Below, one piece after another: positions 18,868-27,891 of a stretch of 64,000 nucleotides of DNA (position 1 is its first letter; every line of letters begins with the position of its first letter). The notes under the pieces are model-generated. The model was not told where the DNA came from. It made no database searches and saw only the letters and a program-made list of their open reading frames with translations. Both the position numbers and the translations under genes were made by a program. Source of the DNA: Ectothiorhodosinus mongolicus (GTDB taxonomy: Bacteria; Pseudomonadota; Gammaproteobacteria; Ectothiorhodospirales; Ectothiorhodospiraceae); the NCBI RefSeq assembly GCF_022406875.1, contig NZ_CP023018.1, positions 942,686 to 1,006,685 of the forward strand. The letters are read 5' to 3'.

Positions 18868-19598
18868 ACCCAGGCGCCACCATCGGGGCGCTCAAGGCAG
18901 CGGGTCTCGGCTGTGCCGATCAGCACTAAGGTGCGCATATCCGCCTGCTCTGGCTGGGCATCCTGCAGTGAAGTCACAAGTACAGCTTCGTCTTCACGGC
19001 TAATGGCACGGGCGAAAATCACCGGCACGCTGGCCGGCAGATGACGTCGCAACAAGGCAAAAGTGCTACCCAATTGCCAGGGGCGAGATTGTGAGATGGG
19101 GTTGTACAAAGCCATCACCAGGCCTGCTTGCGCTGCGTGGGCTACGCGGTGCTCAATCACCGTCCAGGGCTTGAGATTATCCGACAAGGAAATCACACAA
19201 AAATCATTGCCCAGTGGCGCACCCAGCCGGGCGGCCACAGCCAATACCGCGCTGATGCCGGGATGCACTTGGATGGGGAGCTCACGCCACTGCAGATCGC
19301 CCTGTTCTAGGGCTTCAAAGACCGCCGCTGCCATGCCAAATACGCCAGCGTCGCCGGCCGAGACCACAGCGACTTGGCGGCCGTCCGCAGCCAACTGCAA
19401 GGCATGCCGAGCCCGCAGGATTTCCTCGCGGTTATCAGAGGCATGCACACATTGCTCAGGATGCGCTTGAACTCGCTGCACATAGGGCAGATAGCCCAAT
19501 AAGTCCGTCGCCTGATGCAGGGCTTGGGTGGCGCGCGGACACTGCAGATCTGCAGCGCCTGGCCCCAGCCCGATAATGTCTAGTCGCCCGCCGCTCAT
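18834..19598 (-). CDS. cobJ: Precorrin-3B C17-methyltransferase CobJ
   Basis: SAM-dependent methyltransferase of 254 residues. Motifs: IIGLGPGAADLQCPRA near residue 8, DLLGYLPYV near 32, VSAGDAGVFGMA near 79, HPGISAVLAVAARLGAPLGNDFCVISLSD near 112, and MALYNPISQSRP near 164. In the cobalamin pathway CobJ acts with ring contraction, which needs prior action of CobG (aerobic) or a CbiG partner (anaerobic); neither is in this window. Its start overlaps the cobI stop by four bases. Confidence 0.94.
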   Translation of the reverse strand: MSGGRLDIIGLGPGAADLQCPRATQALHQATDLLGYLPYVQRVQAHPEQCVHASDNREEILRARHALQLAADGRQVAVVSAGDAGVFGMAAAVFEALEQGDLQWRELPIQVHPGISAVLAVAARLGAPLGNDFCVISLSDNLKPWTVIEHRVAHAAQAGLVMALYNPISQSRPWQLGSTFALLRRHLPASVPVIFARAISREDEAVLVTSLQDAQPEQADMRTLVLIGTAETRCLERPDGGAWVYTPRSVGGGL

Positions 19599-20326
19599 CG
19601 TTGACCCAGCCTGCCGGGCACCAGGACGATGCTGAAATACGGGGGGATCTCTTCCTCGGGCACGTCGGCCAGACGCCGTACGCGCTGCTCAGGCATGCTG
19701 CCACCTTCTACCAGATAGGCGCGCTGTAAGCGACCAGCCTGTTGCAGGGCCGCGCGAATTTTCGGTAATTGCCGACCCACTTTCATGAAAACCAGGGCAT
19801 CGCTGCTGGGGATACGCGCCTGCATCTCACTAGCGGGCAATGTGCCAGGCAGAACGGTGAGCACATCATCGCCATGGGTGATGGGTGTATTCGCCGCCGT
19901 CCAGCAGGCGCTCATTCCCGTCACGGCGGGCACGACCTCGGTATCATAGTGCTCAGCCAGTCGATCATGTAAGTACATGTAAGACCCATAGAAAAACGGA
20001 TCCCCCTCACAAATCACCGCTACATCCTGGCCGGCATCAAGCAATGCCGCGATGCGCACTGCGCTGTCATCGTAAAATTGGTGCATTTGCTCATGATAAC
20101 GGCTGTCGCTGAGCGATACTTCAGTGGTGAAGGGGTATTCCAAGCGCAGCTCTTTTTGCCGCGGCAAAAGATGTGGCGCTGCAATGCGCCGAGCCTGACC
20201 TTCGCGACCAGGTTTGACGAAATAAGCGACCACCGGCGCGCTTTGCAGCAGGCGCAATGCCTTCAAGCTGAGTAGTTCCGGATCGCCCGGTCCCAAGCCG
20301 ATTCCCAATAAGCGACCTATCGCCAT
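19595..20326 (-). CDS. cobI: Precorrin-2 C20-methyltransferase CobI
   Basis: Methylates C20 of precorrin-2. Protein of 243 residues with LLGIGLGPGDPELLSLKAL at the start, then YFVKPGREG near 36, VICEGDPFFYGSYMYL near 105 and VPAVTGMSACWTAA near 133. Start ATG shares a base with the cobH stop at 20326. Part of a tight cobH-cobI-cobJ operon. Confidence 0.95.
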   Translation of the reverse strand: MAIGRLLGIGLGPGDPELLSLKALRLLQSAPVVAYFVKPGREGQARRIAAPHLLPRQKELRLEYPFTTEVSLSDSRYHEQMHQFYDDSAVRIAALLDAGQDVAVICEGDPFFYGSYMYLHDRLAEHYDTEVVPAVTGMSACWTAANTPITHGDDVLTVLPGTLPASEMQARIPSSDALVFMKVGRQLPKIRAALQQAGRLQRAYLVEGGSMPEQRVRRLADVPEEEIPPYFSIVLVPGRLGQR

Positions 20327-20958
20327 TATTCGCGCTCACAGGCCAAAGCATTAATCGCCGCTACTGCCATGGCACTCCCGCCCAGACGCCCGTGCACGAC
20401 GATGGATGCGAGGGCACTTTCATCGGCCAAAGCTTGTTTCGACTCGGCGGCACCGACAAAGCCCACTGCCATGCCGATAATCAAAGCCGGGGGCGGTGCA
20501 CCAGCATCCAATAATTCCAGCAAATGGAACAAAGCCGTTGGGGCATTGCCGATGGCAACCACAGCTCCCCGCAGCCGCTCACCCCATAGGTCTAATGCCA
20601 CCGCCGAGCGGGTATTGCCCTGTGCGCGAGCTAAGCTGGGCACCTGCGAATCATTAAGCGTGCAAATCACCGGGTTATCAGCCGGCAAACGCGAGCGCGT
20701 GATGCCGTGGGCCACCATTTCACTGTCACAAAGAATAGGGCATCCCGCGACTAAGGCCGCCCGACCAGCGTCAGCAGCCCCCGGAGAGAACGCCAGATGC
20801 GGTGTGACATCCACCATGCCGCATGCGTGGATGATGCGTACCGCCACGCGCTCCTCCCAGAAGCTCAGCCCAGACAGTTGTGCCTCGGCACGAATGGTGG
20901 CAAAGGATTGTTCGTAGATGGCAGCGCCATCGCGGATGTAATCTCGCGTCTCAGTCAT
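20326..20958 (-). CDS. cobH: Precorrin-8X methylmutase CobH
   Basis: Moves the C11 methyl group to C12 to give hydrogenobyrinate. It is 210 residues, with the catalytic histidine in RIIHACGMVD near 44 and later GNAPTALFHLLELL and GMAVGFVGAAESK. First gene of cobH-I-J on the minus strand. The 128 bases upstream hold no recognisable cobalamin riboswitch core. Confidence 0.95.
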   Translation of the reverse strand: MTETRDYIRDGAAIYEQSFATIRAEAQLSGLSFWEERVAVRIIHACGMVDVTPHLAFSPGAADAGRAALVAGCPILCDSEMVAHGITRSRLPADNPVICTLNDSQVPSLARAQGNTRSAVALDLWGERLRGAVVAIGNAPTALFHLLELLDAGAPPPALIIGMAVGFVGAAESKQALADESALASIVVHGRLGGSAMAVAAINALACERE

Positions 20959-21086
20959 GGTGGGTCCGTTACTGATCAGCCAGTCGCTGCAACAACAAGC
21001 AGCAAATGACTCAAAAATGAATCCTGTTAGAATGCGAACACTTAGCTCAAGCTAGCCATCTTATCAGGATCAGGGGAAAAGCTTTC

Positions 21087-22157
21087 ATGCCCAGCAAAGA
21101 TGTGGATCTTTTTTCGCGTTTGTACGCCGGAGCCCTGGACCTCAAGAACCGAGTTGTCATGGCACCAATGACCCGTGGCCGCGCGGCGGATGACGGCACG
21201 CCGACCGAGTTAATGGCCGAATACTATGCTCAACGAGCCAGTGCCGGGCTAATTATCACCGAGGGCGTTTATCCCTGCGATATGGGCAAAGGCTATTTGC
21301 GTACGCCGGGCATCTGCACCGATGAACAAGTCGATGCATGGCGGCAAATTACCGATGCAGTGCATGCCGCAGGCGGGGTTATCGTGATGCAATTAATGCA
21401 TGCCGGGCGCATTTCTGATCCCAGTTTTCTACCGGGAGGCGCCACCCCCGTGTCGGCCTCGGCTGTGCCGGCCCGGGGAGAGTCACTCACCGACGCTGGG
21501 CCCAAACCCTTTGTCACACCGCGAGCTATGACCATTGACGAGATTGAGGAAGTGATCGAGGACTACCGAACCGCGACGGCGACCGCCTTATTCGCGGGGT
21601 TTGATGGCGTCGAGCTGCATGCCGCTTCCGGTTATCTGCCGGAGCAGTTTCTGTGCTCCCGTTCGAATCTGCGCGATGATGAATACGGCGGCAGCTTGGA
21701 AAACCGTGCTCGGTTTATTCTAGAGCTGGCTGATGCCATGGCTTCGGTTCGTAGTGGTGACTACATCGGCATCAAACTGGCACCAGAGATGGTATTCAAC
21801 GACATTGCCGACGATACGCCCCAAGATACCTATAGCTACTTGGTCGAACAACTTAATGATTACCGTTTGGCCTATCTCCACGTGGCGCAATTTGAAGCCA
21901 GCACCGACTATCATGAACTGCTGCGACCCTTGTTCCGTGGCGACGCCTATCTGGCGGGAGGCAATCTCACACAAGCATCTGCTGAGGAGATGGTTCGCTC
22001 GGGGCGCGCCGATGCGGCGGTGTTTGGCAATGCCTTTATCAGTAACCCTGATTTGCCGGAACGTTTTCGACACAATGCGCCGCTGACCGAGCCTGATCGC
22101 GACACTTTTTATACGCCGGGTCCCAAAGGCTATACCGACTACCCGCCGATGTCCTAA
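21087..22157 (+). CDS. Old yellow enzyme family alkene reductase
   Basis: FMN-dependent ene-reductase of 356 residues (NemA-like) that reduces activated C=C bonds or nitro esters with NAD(P)H. Motifs: [15 protein letters not shown] near residue 21, [12 protein letters not shown] near 97, and [12 protein letters not shown] near 176, with [15 protein letters not shown] after it. In yeast OYE1 the substrate-binding pair is His-Asn; here the second position is serine (HAAS), a variant also found in a subset of the family. Role in this organism unknown; possibly detoxification. Preceded by GGGG about nine bases before ATG. Confidence 0.9.
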   Translation: MPSKDVDLFSRLYAGALDLKNRVVMAPMTRGRAADDGTPTELMAEYYAQRASAGLIITEGVYPCDMGKGYLRTPGICTDEQVDAWRQITDAVHAAGGVIVMQLMHAGRISDPSFLPGGATPVSASAVPARGESLTDAGPKPFVTPRAMTIDEIEEVIEDYRTATATALFAGFDGVELHAASGYLPEQFLCSRSNLRDDEYGGSLENRARFILELADAMASVRSGDYIGIKLAPEMVFNDIADDTPQDTYSYLVEQLNDYRLAYLHVAQFEASTDYHELLRPLFRGDAYLAGGNLTQASAEEMVRSGRADAAVFGNAFISNPDLPERFRHNAPLTEPDRDTFYTPGPKGYTDYPPMS

Positions 22158-22185
22158 CTACTCACGGAAACAAGGAGGTTTCCTC

Positions 22186-22857
22186 ATGGCAATTCATGAA
22201 TGGCCGGCTGAGTTGCGGCCGCGCGAGAAATTATTACTCAAGGGTGCTGCATCGTTATCGGATGCGGAGTTACTGGCTATTTTTCTGCGCGTTGGCACGC
22301 AAGGCGTGAGCGCGGTGGATTTGGCTCGGCAATTGCTAACCCAGTTTGGCGGCTTGCGACCATTGCTGACGGCCACTCAAGAATCATTTTGCAGCTACAA
22401 AGGGCTGGGCTCAGCCAAATACGCCCAACTGCAAGCTGTACTGGAAATGCACCGTCGCCACATGCTGGCAAAGCTCGATCGCGGCGAGAAGATCACCCAC
22501 CCAGCACAAACCTGCGAAGTACTGGCGGCGCAGCTGCGTGATTATCCTTATGAGGTTTTTGGCTGCCTATTGTTGGATAAACGCCATCGGGTCTTGGTTT
22601 TTGAGGAACTGTTTCGCGGCACGATAGACAGCGCCGGAGTCCACCCGCGCGAGGTGCTGCGCTTGGTGATGCGTCATAACGCAGCGGCGGTGATTCTGGC
22701 CCACAACCACCCCTCAGGAGTAGCCGAACCCTCGCGCGCCGATGAGCTAATAACCCGCCGCATCCAAGATGTTCTGGCCTTAGTGGATGTCAGCGTACTG
22801 GACCATGTCATCGTCGGTGATGAGTGTGTCTCACTGGCAGAGCGCGGCCTGATCTAA
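22186..22857 (+). CDS. radC: RadC family JAB-domain protein
   Basis: Protein of 223 residues. N-terminal helix-hairpin-helix region ([25 protein letters not shown]) and C-terminal MPN/JAB domain with the zinc motif HNHPSG near 173 and the downstream aspartate in EPSRAD. Despite the name it is not proven to act in DNA repair; the fold suggests a metalloprotease- or nuclease-like role. AAGGAGG lies nine bases before the ATG. Confidence 0.93.
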   Translation: MAIHEWPAELRPREKLLLKGAASLSDAELLAIFLRVGTQGVSAVDLARQLLTQFGGLRPLLTATQESFCSYKGLGSAKYAQLQAVLEMHRRHMLAKLDRGEKITHPAQTCEVLAAQLRDYPYEVFGCLLLDKRHRVLVFEELFRGTIDSAGVHPREVLRLVMRHNAAAVILAHNHPSGVAEPSRADELITRRIQDVLALVDVSVLDHVIVGDECVSLAERGLI

Positions 22858-22872
22858 TCGCGTCGACTTAGG

Positions 22873-23739
22873 TTAAGGGCTAAGGTGCTGGTGCATGAAC
22901 TGGGATGAGCGCTGCAAGGCATCCCGAGTGGCAAGATCATCAGCAAAAGTGCGTATCGGCAAATCGCGGAAATCGAAACCTCGACCGATCCCAGGATAGG
23001 TGAACAGCTGCACGGGTAAACCCTTGTCACGCATGCTTTCTACCGCCGTATCAATGCCGCGTTTGCGCTGATACTGCTCATTTTCACCGACAAAAATCAT
23101 ACTCGGAATGCGCAATTGGTCCGCCTCCAACGCATAACGATAGACCTGCATAGGCTCGGGTGCATTGGGGTCCTGCATGTGCGGGTAATAGCTCACGAAG
23201 CAGGCCAAGGCATCGGCTTGGCGCTCAAAAGTCACGGCGAGTTTCAGGGCTAAATACCCACCACGAGTGTGTGAGTAGACGCAGAGCTTGTTTCCACCGT
23301 GGCGTGGCCCAGCGATGATGGCATTCAAGACCTCATTCAAATCGCTCTCAAGCACATAATCATGCTCGATGGGCATCGTCTCAATGAATCGCGCCTGATA
23401 AAGATCCGGAGCGTAAACCACAAATCCCCGGGCGGCGAGACGACGCACGTGCCCCTGTAGCAAAGGATCTACACCGCGGCGCCCATGCACGAATAACACC
23501 CCGGGAAAATCACCTTGTGCATCGGGGCGGGCCATAAATACCGGCACATCCACCTCATCGGTAGATATCTCAAAGCGCTCCACTTGGACCCCATAATTAT
23601 CGGGCACGGGCAGCTGGCCATCAGACCACCAAGCTCTGTCCCACCAACCGGGCTGGGTATCCGCCTTAGCAATAGCCACGCAGGTCAGGCTCAATAGGAG
23701 AACCGAAAACCACCACATACGACGCTTGATCAGGCTCAT
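22873..23739 (-). CDS. Dienelactone hydrolase-like exported protein lacking the catalytic triad
   Basis: Protein of about 288 residues with a signal peptide (FSVLLLSLTCVAIAKA). ATG 23739 follows AAGGAG by six bases. The body matches the dienelactone hydrolase type of alpha/beta hydrolase: VLFVHGRRGVDP near 81, RGFVVYAPDLY near 104, and FTYPGIGRGFDF near 246. The nucleophile elbow, normally GxCxGG, reads S-H-T-R-G-G with threonine at 158. The acid position reads GENEQ (N220/E221). The histidine in YPGxxHGF is arginine at 253. All three triad residues are therefore replaced, so classical hydrolase activity is unlikely. It may be a binding or scaffold protein. Confidence 0.72.
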   Translation of the reverse strand: MSLIKRRMWWFSVLLLSLTCVAIAKADTQPGWWDRAWWSDGQLPVPDNYGVQVERFEISTDEVDVPVFMARPDAQGDFPGVLFVHGRRGVDPLLQGHVRRLAARGFVVYAPDLYQARFIETMPIEHDYVLESDLNEVLNAIIAGPRHGGNKLCVYSHTRGGYLALKLAVTFERQADALACFVSYYPHMQDPNAPEPMQVYRYALEADQLRIPSMIFVGENEQYQRKRGIDTAVESMRDKGLPVQLFTYPGIGRGFDFRDLPIRTFADDLATRDALQRSSQFMHQHLSP

Positions 23740-23853
23740 GTGCAACTCCTTCATCCCCCAGAAACCCGAGTATCGGCGTGCCCTCCCACCAGGGTCAAGG
23801 GTCAGGCGCTGCTATACTGTAGCCTCTGCTCTCTATCTTTGTTGGATCCCCTA

Positions 23854-25641
23854 TTGGCCGAACATGATTTCAGTATCAGTGATCGCCCCACCAGCCTGAA
23901 CCTGAGGGTATTGGGGCGGCTACTGGGTTTTGCCAAACCGCACCTGGGGCGGGCCATGCTGGCGGTGTTGGCACTGGTCATCGGCTCTGGCGCCGTTTTG
24001 GCCTTTGGCTTGGTGCTGCGCCTGGTGATTGACCGCGGCTTGGCAGATGGGGATGCCAGCGCTCTGAATTTGGCATTGGGCCTTTTGCTGTTGGTCATTG
24101 CTGTGATGGCGGTCGCTGTTGCGCTACGGCTTTATCTGGTCACTTGGATTGGTGAACGCGTGGTGGCCGATGTGCGCCGCGCTGTCTTCACGAGGGTACT
24201 GCGTCTGGACCCCAGCTTTTTTGAGGTGACGCGAACGGGTGAGGTGATTTCCCGGCTCACTACTGATACCTCCTTGGTGCAGGTGGTTGTAGGCTCCACT
24301 CTGGCGATTGCTATGCGCAATTTCCTGCTTTTTTGCGGTGGCTTGACCCTGTTGGCCATTACCAGTCCTAAACTCACATTCTGGGTCATGTTGGGCGTGC
24401 CCTTGGTGTTTATTCCTATTTGGATATTGGGGCGACGCGTACGCGATTTATCCCGCCAAAGTCAGGATCGCGTTGCTGATGTGGGGGCGTACATCGATGA
24501 AACACTGTATGGCATCCGGACGGTACAGGCTTTTTGCCGCGAGGCCGTCGATACCCTGCGTTATGGTCAGCAAGTGGAAGGCGCGTTTCAGGCTGCGGTC
24601 AACCGCACCCGAGTCAGCGCCCTACTCAGCGCTTTGGTCATGCTCTTGGTGTTTACCGCAATTGCCTTGGTGTTGTGGGTGGGCGGTCATGATGTGCTCG
24701 CGGGCCGTATGACTCATGGGCAGCTGGCGGCCTTTGTTTTTTATGCGGTGCTGGTGGCGGGCGCCGTGGGCGCGCTCAGCGAGGTCATCGGTGAATTGTT
24801 GCGCGCTGCTGGTGCTGCGGAACGTCTGATTGAACTTTTGGATACCGAACCCACGATTACCTCACCAGCGATGGCCGCAGCTTTGCCCGTTCCAGCGGCA
24901 GGCAAAGTCGAGTTCGACAATGTGGTTTTCCGATATGCCTCACGCCCGGATAGCCCCGCGTTGGACGGCATTCATCTCACTCTGGCCCCCGGCGAGAAGC
25001 TAGCGCTGGTAGGCCCCTCGGGAGCTGGAAAATCAACTTTATTACAATTACTGCTGCGTTTTTATGATCCCGAATCGGGCGTCATCCGCTTCGATGGCGT
25101 GGATTTGCGCTGCGCCGATCTGGCTCAGTTACGCCAGCGCATGGCGTTGGTTCCACAAGATCCGGTGATTTTTGGTGCCAGCGCATGGGAAAATATCGCT
25201 TTTGGTCAGGATAACGCTTCTGCTGATGCGGTCCGGGCCGCTGCCGAGGCGGCTTATGCCAGTGAATTTTTGGACCGCTTGCCCGATGGATTCGACAGCC
25301 ATTTGGGTGAGCGCGGCGTGCGCCTATCAGGCGGCCAGCGCCAGCGCATTGCCATTGCGCGGGCTATTTTGCGCGATCCTGCGCTGTTGTTGCTGGATGA
25401 AGCCACCAGCGCTTTAGATGCTGAAAGCGAGCGTTTGGTGCAAGAGGCCTTGGAGCGTCTCATGCAAAACCGCAGTACGCTGATTATTGCGCATCGTCTC
25501 GCCACTGTGCGTCAAGCAGATCGCATCATTGTGATGGATCAGGGATGCATCGTCGCCACGGGTAGCCACGATCAGCTCATCGCTCAGGGTGGCCTTTATG
25601 CCCGTCTGGCTGAGCTGCAGTTTCGGGATCTGGCCGCTTAA
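23854..25641 (+). CDS. ABC exporter half-transporter, fused membrane and ATPase domains (ABCB/MsbA-like)
   Basis: About 595 residues. Six hydrophobic helices occupy the N-terminal half, with a typical intracellular loop (ADVRRAVFTRVLRLDPSFFEVTRTGEVISRL, here split: ADVRRAVF then TGEVISRLTTDT). The C-terminal ATPase has Walker A GPSGAGKST, Q-loop VPQDPVIF, signature LSGGQRQR, Walker B LLLLDEATSALD and AHRL. The frame opens at 23740, but a -10-like TATACT at 23813 and the family alignment suggest a later start; TTG at 23842 or 23854 fit. Probably exports a lipid or hydrophobic compound; substrate not predictable. It forms a homodimer in this family. Confidence 0.85.
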   Translation: MAEHDFSISDRPTSLNLRVLGRLLGFAKPHLGRAMLAVLALVIGSGAVLAFGLVLRLVIDRGLADGDASALNLALGLLLLVIAVMAVAVALRLYLVTWIGERVVADVRRAVFTRVLRLDPSFFEVTRTGEVISRLTTDTSLVQVVVGSTLAIAMRNFLLFCGGLTLLAITSPKLTFWVMLGVPLVFIPIWILGRRVRDLSRQSQDRVADVGAYIDETLYGIRTVQAFCREAVDTLRYGQQVEGAFQAAVNRTRVSALLSALVMLLVFTAIALVLWVGGHDVLAGRMTHGQLAAFVFYAVLVAGAVGALSEVIGELLRAAGAAERLIELLDTEPTITSPAMAAALPVPAAGKVEFDNVVFRYASRPDSPALDGIHLTLAPGEKLALVGPSGAGKSTLLQLLLRFYDPESGVIRFDGVDLRCADLAQLRQRMALVPQDPVIFGASAWENIAFGQDNASADAVRAAAEAAYASEFLDRLPDGFDSHLGERGVRLSGGQRQRIAIARAILRDPALLLLDEATSALDAESERLVQEALERLMQNRSTLIIAHRLATVRQADRIIVMDQGCIVATGSHDQLIAQGGLYARLAELQFRDLAA

Positions 25642-25648
25642 TATCGCG

Positions 25649-26539
25649 TTATTTGCGCACCAGTAACACATCAGCCTCTTTGATCTGATGAACCACGCGG
25701 CGGGCAACACCACCGAGCAGTACATCCTTAATTCGGCCTCGCCCATGAGTACCCATGACCACCAAATCGGCTTTGGTCTCAACCACCGTCTTGGCGATCA
25801 TGTCATGAGCCTGACCCAAGACCAGCTTAGCCTCATAACGCCCCTCACCCAGTTTACTGGCATCCAAAAAGCGCTCTAACTCTAACTGCCGGTCCGCCTG
25901 GACATCTTTCTCGATGCGCTTGAGTTCGCTGGCTTGCAGACGATTGCGCAGTACTTCATCCAAAGCACTCATATCAAAAGCGTGAATCGCGAGCAAAGGG
26001 CTTTGAGTAGCCAAGGCGTTGGCCCAGCGCAAAGCCGCGGAAGAGAGCGCCGAAAAATCGACCGGGACCACGGCACGCTGGTAGGCACTGGCCGCGGCAT
26101 TTTTCACCACCAGAATCGGACGCTCGGTGCGATTCACCAAGTTATGGGTGGTGGTTCCCAGCAGCACGTCCTGAATACGGCGTTGTCCATGCGAACCCAC
26201 CACGACCAAGTCTGCCTTCATAGCCTCGGCGTGTTCGAGGATCTTGCGATAGCCCTGACCCTGTTCACACACGTATTCCGTGCGTCCATCATCCACCGTG
26301 CCCAGAGCCATCAACCGCTCACGCATTGATTGCGTCTGATCGTCTATTTGCGCCGCCAAGGCCGTATCGCTGTCCGCTCCAGGGGCGCGACCACGCGCTT
26401 CAACTCCGAAGCCACCGCTCAGAACGCTTAAAACCCTCAGAGTGGCACCATGCTCAGCCTGTAACTGTAAAGAGCGACGACCTGCATTATCCGCACCCGA
26501 GGACAAATCCGTTGCGTAAAGAATGCTCTTTAATTTCAT
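25649..26539 (-). CDS. Tandem universal stress protein (two UspA domains)
   Basis: Protein of 296 residues made of two Usp domains. The first starts SILYATDLSSGADNA and ends with the ATP-binding pattern VVGSHGQRRIQDVLLGTTT. The second starts RAVVPVDFSALSSAAL near 152 and ends VMGTHGRGRIKDVLLGGVA. Both G-x2-G-x9-G(S/T)-type loops are present, so both domains probably bind ATP; the second ends GGVARRV. Cytosolic. It converges on the ABC exporter gene with a gap of seven bases. Likely stress-induced, but no promoter signature was identified. Confidence 0.92.
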   Translation of the reverse strand: MKLKSILYATDLSSGADNAGRRSLQLQAEHGATLRVLSVLSGGFGVEARGRAPGADSDTALAAQIDDQTQSMRERLMALGTVDDGRTEYVCEQGQGYRKILEHAEAMKADLVVVGSHGQRRIQDVLLGTTTHNLVNRTERPILVVKNAAASAYQRAVVPVDFSALSSAALRWANALATQSPLLAIHAFDMSALDEVLRNRLQASELKRIEKDVQADRQLELERFLDASKLGEGRYEAKLVLGQAHDMIAKTVVETKADLVVMGTHGRGRIKDVLLGGVARRVVHQIKEADVLLVRK

Positions 26540-26639
26540 GTGATTGACCCCTTAAACCAGGCTGGGTGATGCGGGCTGCGACACCTTCGGTTACCATGAA
26601 TTATACCCCTGCACCAACGACAAACCCCAGAGTAGGCTT

Positions 26640-27074
26640 ATGACTGAAAACAATCCTGGCAAAAATGGTATGCCGCGCTGGGCGCGCCTGCTAATTACCC
26701 CGCTGATCATTATTAGCGCGGGCCTATTTATTTGGAGCCAGTTGCCTTCGGGTTCTTATCCCACTGATATGAGTCGTATTGGCGACGGGCGCCCTGCTCT
26801 CGTGCTCACTTATGATCTTGCCTTTTTGTCGGGGCAAGCGGTTATCGAAATGATGAATGAAGTGCGAGACCGTTATGAACCGCACATGCACTTTCTGATT
26901 GCCAACCTAGGCGAACCTCAAGGACGCGCTGTTGCAGAACGCAATAATGTGGGCGATGGCGCCGTGTTATTGTTTTCTGAAACCGGCGAGCGCCTATTCC
27001 TTTTTTATCCACGCAACACCCAAGAACTCGCGCAGGGCATTGATCAAACGTTTCGCTTCGACGCTGCTTATTGA
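26640..27074 (+). CDS. Membrane-anchored protein with Cys-less thioredoxin-like region, unknown function
   Basis: Protein of 144 residues. One transmembrane helix (LLITPLIIISAGLFIW, residues 17-32) follows a basic N-terminus, so the rest probably faces the periplasm. The pattern PALVLTYDLAFLSG near 51 and GDGAVLLFSETGERLF near 105 resembles the beta strands of a thioredoxin fold, but no cysteine is present at all. I cannot name a function. Its stop overlaps the TTG start option of the next gene, an alpha/beta hydrolase, so they are likely co-translated. Confidence 0.6.
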   Translation: MTENNPGKNGMPRWARLLITPLIIISAGLFIWSQLPSGSYPTDMSRIGDGRPALVLTYDLAFLSGQAVIEMMNEVRDRYEPHMHFLIANLGEPQGRAVAERNNVGDGAVLLFSETGERLFLFYPRNTQELAQGIDQTFRFDAAY

Positions 27075-27076
27075 CC

Positions 27077-27859
27077 ATGCCAGCGGGAACCCAGCGACTC
27101 CAGTTTGAGGGAAGCCTTGGCCATGTTTTAGCAGCACGGCTAGATTTACCGGAGGGCAAACCCCGTGCCTATGCGCTTTATGCGCATTGTTTTAGCTGCT
27201 CTAAGGATATTCTCGCTGCCGCCCGTCTCAGTTCCGCGCTGCGTAAACACGGGATGGCGCTGCTGCGCTTTGACTTCACGGGGCTTGGCGACAGCGGCGG
27301 CGATTTCGGCGAAACCAATTTTGGCTCGAATTTAGCAGACCTGCGCTGTGCGGCCGAGTTTATGCGCCGCGAGTATGCGGCGCCACAGTTGTTGGTGGGG
27401 CATAGCTTAGGCGGGGCCGCAGTGCTAGCTGTTGCTGGCGATATTCCCGAAGTGCGAGCAGTAGCCACTATTAACGCTCCCAGTAATGCTAAGCATGTAA
27501 CGCATTTGTTCGATACCCACTTGGACACCATACGCCGCCATGGAGAGGCTAAGATTTCTCTTCAGGGACGTGACCTCAGTATTCAAAATCATTTCATCGA
27601 AGACTTGGGCCAGCATGATATTCTGGGGAAAGTTGCCCAGCTCAATCGTCCGCTCATGATCTTCCATTCCCCTCAGGACGATGTGGTGTCGATTGACCAT
27701 GCGGCAATGATCTACCGAGCCGCGCGTCATCCCAAAAGTTTTATTTCGTTGGATCATGTAGACCACATGCTAACCCGCTCCGAAGACGCCAATTACGTGG
27801 CGGGCATTCTTTCTGCTTGGGCGGCGCGTTTCCTCGATGCAGCGGATGCGCTAGAGTAG
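27077..27859 (+). CDS. Alpha/beta hydrolase
   Basis: Soluble hydrolase of about 260 residues, close to the hydrolase half of the hydrolase/OsmC fusion family. HCFSCSKD near 37 marks the oxyanion region, FDFTGLGDSGG near 73, the nucleophile elbow GHSLGGAA near 110 (Ser), the acid in SPQDDVV near 197 and the histidine in LDHVDHML near 226. ATG 27077 is the conventional start; TTG 27071 overlaps the upstream stop. No OsmC domain follows. Substrate unknown. Confidence 0.85.
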   Translation: MPAGTQRLQFEGSLGHVLAARLDLPEGKPRAYALYAHCFSCSKDILAAARLSSALRKHGMALLRFDFTGLGDSGGDFGETNFGSNLADLRCAAEFMRREYAAPQLLVGHSLGGAAVLAVAGDIPEVRAVATINAPSNAKHVTHLFDTHLDTIRRHGEAKISLQGRDLSIQNHFIEDLGQHDILGKVAQLNRPLMIFHSPQDDVVSIDHAAMIYRAARHPKSFISLDHVDHMLTRSEDANYVAGILSAWAARFLDAADALE

Positions 27860-27891
27860 CGCGCCTTCACTCTCTATCGTGTTAAATCCTT

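Noticed and set aside
20959..21086. Possible cobalamin riboswitch before cobH
   Set aside because: No B12-box core or recognisable paired arms; only 128 bases lie between cobH and the reductase gene, which carries its own ribosome site.
23740..23853. N-terminal 38 codons of the ABC exporter frame
   Set aside because: Cys/Pro-rich and unlike the family, overlaps the divergent gene's ribosome site, and contains a -10-like TATACT; a later TTG start is more likely.
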